Below, one piece after another: positions 7,291 through 9,364 of a stretch of 9,364 nt of DNA; the first letter of the stretch is position 1, and every line of letters starts with the position of its first letter. Made by a program: the position numbers and the translations under genes. The notes below the pieces were generated by a model, which saw only the letters and a list, made by a program, of their open reading frames with translations, did not search any database and had not been told where the DNA came from. The DNA comes from CAZKMM01 sp964553915 (GTDB lineage Bacteria; RBG-13-61-14; DRUE01): positions 1 to 9,364 of the forward strand of contig CAZKMM010000107.1 in assembly GCA_964553915.1 (NCBI GenBank), written 5' to 3'.

Positions 7291-8528
7291 CAGCTAATCT
7301 TCCAACTGGCTGGATTTAAAAATACCCCCCGGTCTATCACTTTCGGGCTGATTACCTCAAAGCGGAGAGCATCAAATACCTCATCCACTGGCAAAGCTCC
7401 TCCGCTTTTCCCCTGAAAAATGTTAACTGAAACCTGATACTGACCGGGAAGAAGTAAATTCTGAAACTGATAGCTCACCTTCCCTTTATGCCCGGCAGGA
7501 ATTTTCTCTCCCAGTTCATTTTCTATTTTTTGAGAAACCAGTCCCCCGGATAAAGTTGCACATTCCTGATTGGTGCTTAAAATCAAAACCCCATCAGTGC
7601 GGAAAATATTTATCCCGAAAAGCGGTTCTTTGACCGGCTCAAAAGCCTGATACTCAAATTCTATGCTCATCCGCTCGCCAGTGCGAAAAATCCGGCTCTC
7701 CGCTCCCTCCTGATTCAAAACCCGCACCGAAATAATCCTTGCTTCTCCGCTTCCCCTCCGCTTCCATTCGCCCGGTTTTAATTCCAGCTCCTTTTTGCCC
7801 ATCGCCTCCTGATAGATTTCATCAAGATAGCATTCCAGGACCTGACTTACCGCTCCGATTTTTTCCAGCTTTCCCTCCTTTAAATAAATAGCCCGGTCGC
7901 AAAGCCCGCGAATCATTGTTAAATCATGCGAGGCAATTAACAGGGTGGTGCCCTTTTCCTTAAACTCCCGCATCCTTCTAAGGCACTTGCTCCGAAAATA
8001 TTCATCTCCCACTGCCAGCGCCTCATCAATCAAAAAGATTTCTGGCTCCAGAGCCTGTGCCAGAGAAAAACCGAGCCTGAGATACATCCCATCAGAATAG
8101 GTGCGGGTGGGAAGGTCTATAAAGGAGCCGAGCTCAGAAAATTCTATCATCTCAGAAACCTTCTCCTCCAGCTCCTGAGCGGTAAATCCCGCAATCATTC
8201 CATTGAGCCGGAGATTTTCCCTGCCAGTAAATTCTGGATGAAACCCACTGCCCAGCTCCAAAAGAGTGGCAATGCTTCCCTGGACCTCTATTTTGCCTTG
8301 AGTCGGCGGACTGATTCCCGCCAGAATCCGAAGCAAGGTGGACTTGCCTGCTCCGTTCTTTCCCACAATTCCCAGACATTCCCCCGGCTCCACCGAAAAG
8401 CTCACATCTTTAAGAGCAACAACCTCCTGATGATAAATTTTCTTTTTCCAGCTCAGCTTCTCATAAAGCCAGTATCTTGGCTTGGGATATACCCGAAATC
8501 GTTTCCAGAGTTCTGAAATTCTTATCAT
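7290..8528 (-). CDS. ABC exporter ATPase with C-terminal glycan-recognition domain (Wzt-like)
   Basis: Counted from the ATG at 8528 this protein has 412 residues and powers export of a polysaccharide through the adjacent permease. Walker A is GKNGAGKST (56-64). The Wzt-type phrase ELGSGFHPEFTGREN lies at 91-105, the signature is YSDGM (144-148, where relatives usually have YSSGM), Walker B is IFLIDE (164-169) with D-loop ALAVGD, and the switch His is H201. Residues about 256-412 form a second domain of the Wzt_C type (FRTGERMSIEFEY, PLFGINIFRTDG, LLPGQYQVSV). In studied O-antigen systems this domain binds the modified non-reducing end of the glycan. An upstream in-frame GTG at 8576 would add 16 residues but lacks a ribosome site and lies inside the permease gene. 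The ATG sits 2 bases after the permease stop. Its stop overlaps the next start by one base (TGATG). Confidence 0.95.
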   Translation of the reverse strand: MIRISELWKRFRVYPKPRYWLYEKLSWKKKIYHQEVVALKDVSFSVEPGECLGIVGKNGAGKSTLLRILAGISPPTQGKIEVQGSIATLLELGSGFHPEFTGRENLRLNGMIAGFTAQELEEKVSEMIEFSELGSFIDLPTRTYSDGMYLRLGFSLAQALEPEIFLIDEALAVGDEYFRSKCLRRMREFKEKGTTLLIASHDLTMIRGLCDRAIYLKEGKLEKIGAVSQVLECYLDEIYQEAMGKKELELKPGEWKRRGSGEARIISVRVLNQEGAESRIFRTGERMSIEFEYQAFEPVKEPLFGINIFRTDGVLILSTNQECATLSGGLVSQKIENELGEKIPAGHKGKVSYQFQNLLLPGQYQVSVNIFQGKSGGALPVDEVFDALRFEVISPKVIDRGVFLNPASWKIS

Positions 8529-8530
8529 CT

Positions 8531-9337
8531 CTAAACCCGGTCTGCCAGAGTTTTCTTTAATTTGTGAAACACCCACCAGCCAAATCCAAAAGCCAGAATG
8601 GTAAATAAAAGCAGATAAATGCTGGGATAAAATGCAGGAAAGCTAGCCTCAAGAATCAATCGCCGGTATCCTTCAATCAAATGAGCCATTGGATTAAGCC
8701 AGATGATAATCTGAAATTTCTCTGGAACCATCCGGGCAGGATAAAAAACCGGCGTGCCATACATCCAGACTAAAAGCAGAACCGGAACCAGTTGAATTAA
8801 ATCCCTGAGCCAGACCCCGAGCACAGCCAGTAAATAAGCCAAGCCCAGCCCCAGCCCGAGTTGAAGTATCATCCAGAAAGGTAGTAAAACCAGGCTCCAA
8901 CCGCCAAGCCTTCCTTTAATTCCTGCCCAGAGCAAAAGAGCAAAAAAGCCGACCATTTGAGCAAAAAATCCGCTCAAAACCGGCACCGGAGGAAGAACCG
9001 CGACTGGAAATTTCACCCGGGTGAGCAAATTCCTCTGCTCCACCAGATATCCCACTGAACGGGCTACCCCTTCCTGAAACCCGAGCCAGGGAATTAAGCC
9101 ACAGAGGATATAAAGAGCACTATAAGAAACACTGGTTTGCCCGGAGAATTTTGCCTGGAACACCACGGCAAAAATAAAGGTAAAAATCAAAAGGAGTAAT
9201 AAAGGATGGAGGGCGGTCCAAAAGATTCCAATCAGGCTTCCAACATACCTGCTCCGCAGGTCTCTTTCCACCATCTGGAAAAGCAATCTGGTTTTATTTG
9301 CAACTCCCTCCACACCCGCTTTGCTTAAACTTATCAT
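8531..9337 (-). CDS. ABC-2 type polysaccharide export permease (Wzm-like)
   Basis: This 268-residue integral membrane protein is the likely channel half of an ABC exporter moving a lipid-linked glycan across the inner membrane. The cytoplasmic amphipathic start (RDLRSRY, residues 25-31) leads into a first membrane segment at about 39-60 (FWTALHPLLLLLI). Further hydrophobic segments lie at about 72-90, 115-140, 148-176, 180-200 and 237-258. The order and the phrases GSLIGIFW, GTPVFYP (194-200) and WLNPMAHLIEGYR (213-225) are typical of the Wzm/TagG/KpsM branch of ABC-2 permeases, and the length is normal. The ATG at 9337 has only a poor ribosome site (GAG abutting the start). The frame stays open to the window edge, but the 9 upstream codons contain no start. 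The partner ATPase follows after 2 bases. Family is confident; the exported substrate is inferred. Confidence 0.93.
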   Translation of the reverse strand: MISLSKAGVEGVANKTRLLFQMVERDLRSRYVGSLIGIFWTALHPLLLLLIFTFIFAVVFQAKFSGQTSVSYSALYILCGLIPWLGFQEGVARSVGYLVEQRNLLTRVKFPVAVLPPVPVLSGFFAQMVGFFALLLWAGIKGRLGGWSLVLLPFWMILQLGLGLGLAYLLAVLGVWLRDLIQLVPVLLLVWMYGTPVFYPARMVPEKFQIIIWLNPMAHLIEGYRRLILEASFPAFYPSIYLLLFTILAFGFGWWVFHKLKKTLADRV

Positions 9338-9364
9338 CTCTTTTGGGAAAAGACAAAAGCATTT

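Noticed and set aside
8152..8379. Minus-strand 75-codon frame inside the ATPase gene
   Set aside because: It is a shifted frame over the Walker A and Wzt-motif region; the main frame carries the intact ATPase motifs.
8528..8576. Start of the ATPase at GTG 8576, adding 16 residues
   Set aside because: There is no ribosome site upstream, the extension lies wholly within the permease gene, and the ATG at 8528 gives the normal Wzt N-terminus (MIRISELWKRF).

Overview
The window is a single-direction cluster on the minus strand, read from about position 9337 down to position 1. It holds nine protein-coding genes, the last running off the left edge. Junctions are extremely tight: overlaps of 1, 22, 8 and 4 bases, gaps of 0, 1 and 2 bases, and one gap of 20 bases. 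The genes therefore almost certainly form one operon. No RNA gene, insertion sequence, CRISPR array, terminator or recognisable promoter is visible, and no gene-free stretch exceeds about 30 bases. Only 27 bases lie upstream of the first gene, so the operon promoter is probably outside the window.

Order of transcription: (1) a Wzm-like ABC-2 permease; (2) its Wzt-like ATPase with a C-terminal glycan-recognition (Wzt_C-type) domain; (3) a radical SAM/SPASM protein; (4) a family 2 glycosyltransferase with an appended C-terminal module; (5) a 65-residue Cys-rich protein of the DUF6485 type; (6) a 607-residue radical SAM protein with an N-terminal cobalamin-binding-type domain and its own C-terminal module; (7) and (8) two more radical SAM proteins with SPASM-like tails; (9) the first 208 residues of a fifth radical SAM protein.

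Best interpretation: a surface-polysaccharide (O-antigen-like) locus. The ABC exporter moves a lipid-linked glycan out of the cytoplasm, the glycosyltransferase builds part of it, and an unusual run of five radical SAM enzymes probably modifies a sugar, a glycan end or an attached group. The C-terminal modules of genes 4 and 6 align with each other (about 11 identities in an ungapped stretch of 32 residues, plus matching later motifs). This suggests that the transferase and the cobalamin-type radical SAM enzyme recognise the same partner. The chemistry is not known from the sequence; the functional link is inference.

Organism: a bacterium of moderate G+C (high forties percent by eye, not counted), using Shine-Dalgarno-led starts that include GTG and TTG. 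An ABC-dependent glycan export system with a Wzt_C-type domain points to a diderm or other polysaccharide-coated bacterium. Clusters rich in radical SAM and glycosyltransferase genes are typical of anaerobes, including several uncultivated phyla. I cannot name a taxon from this window.
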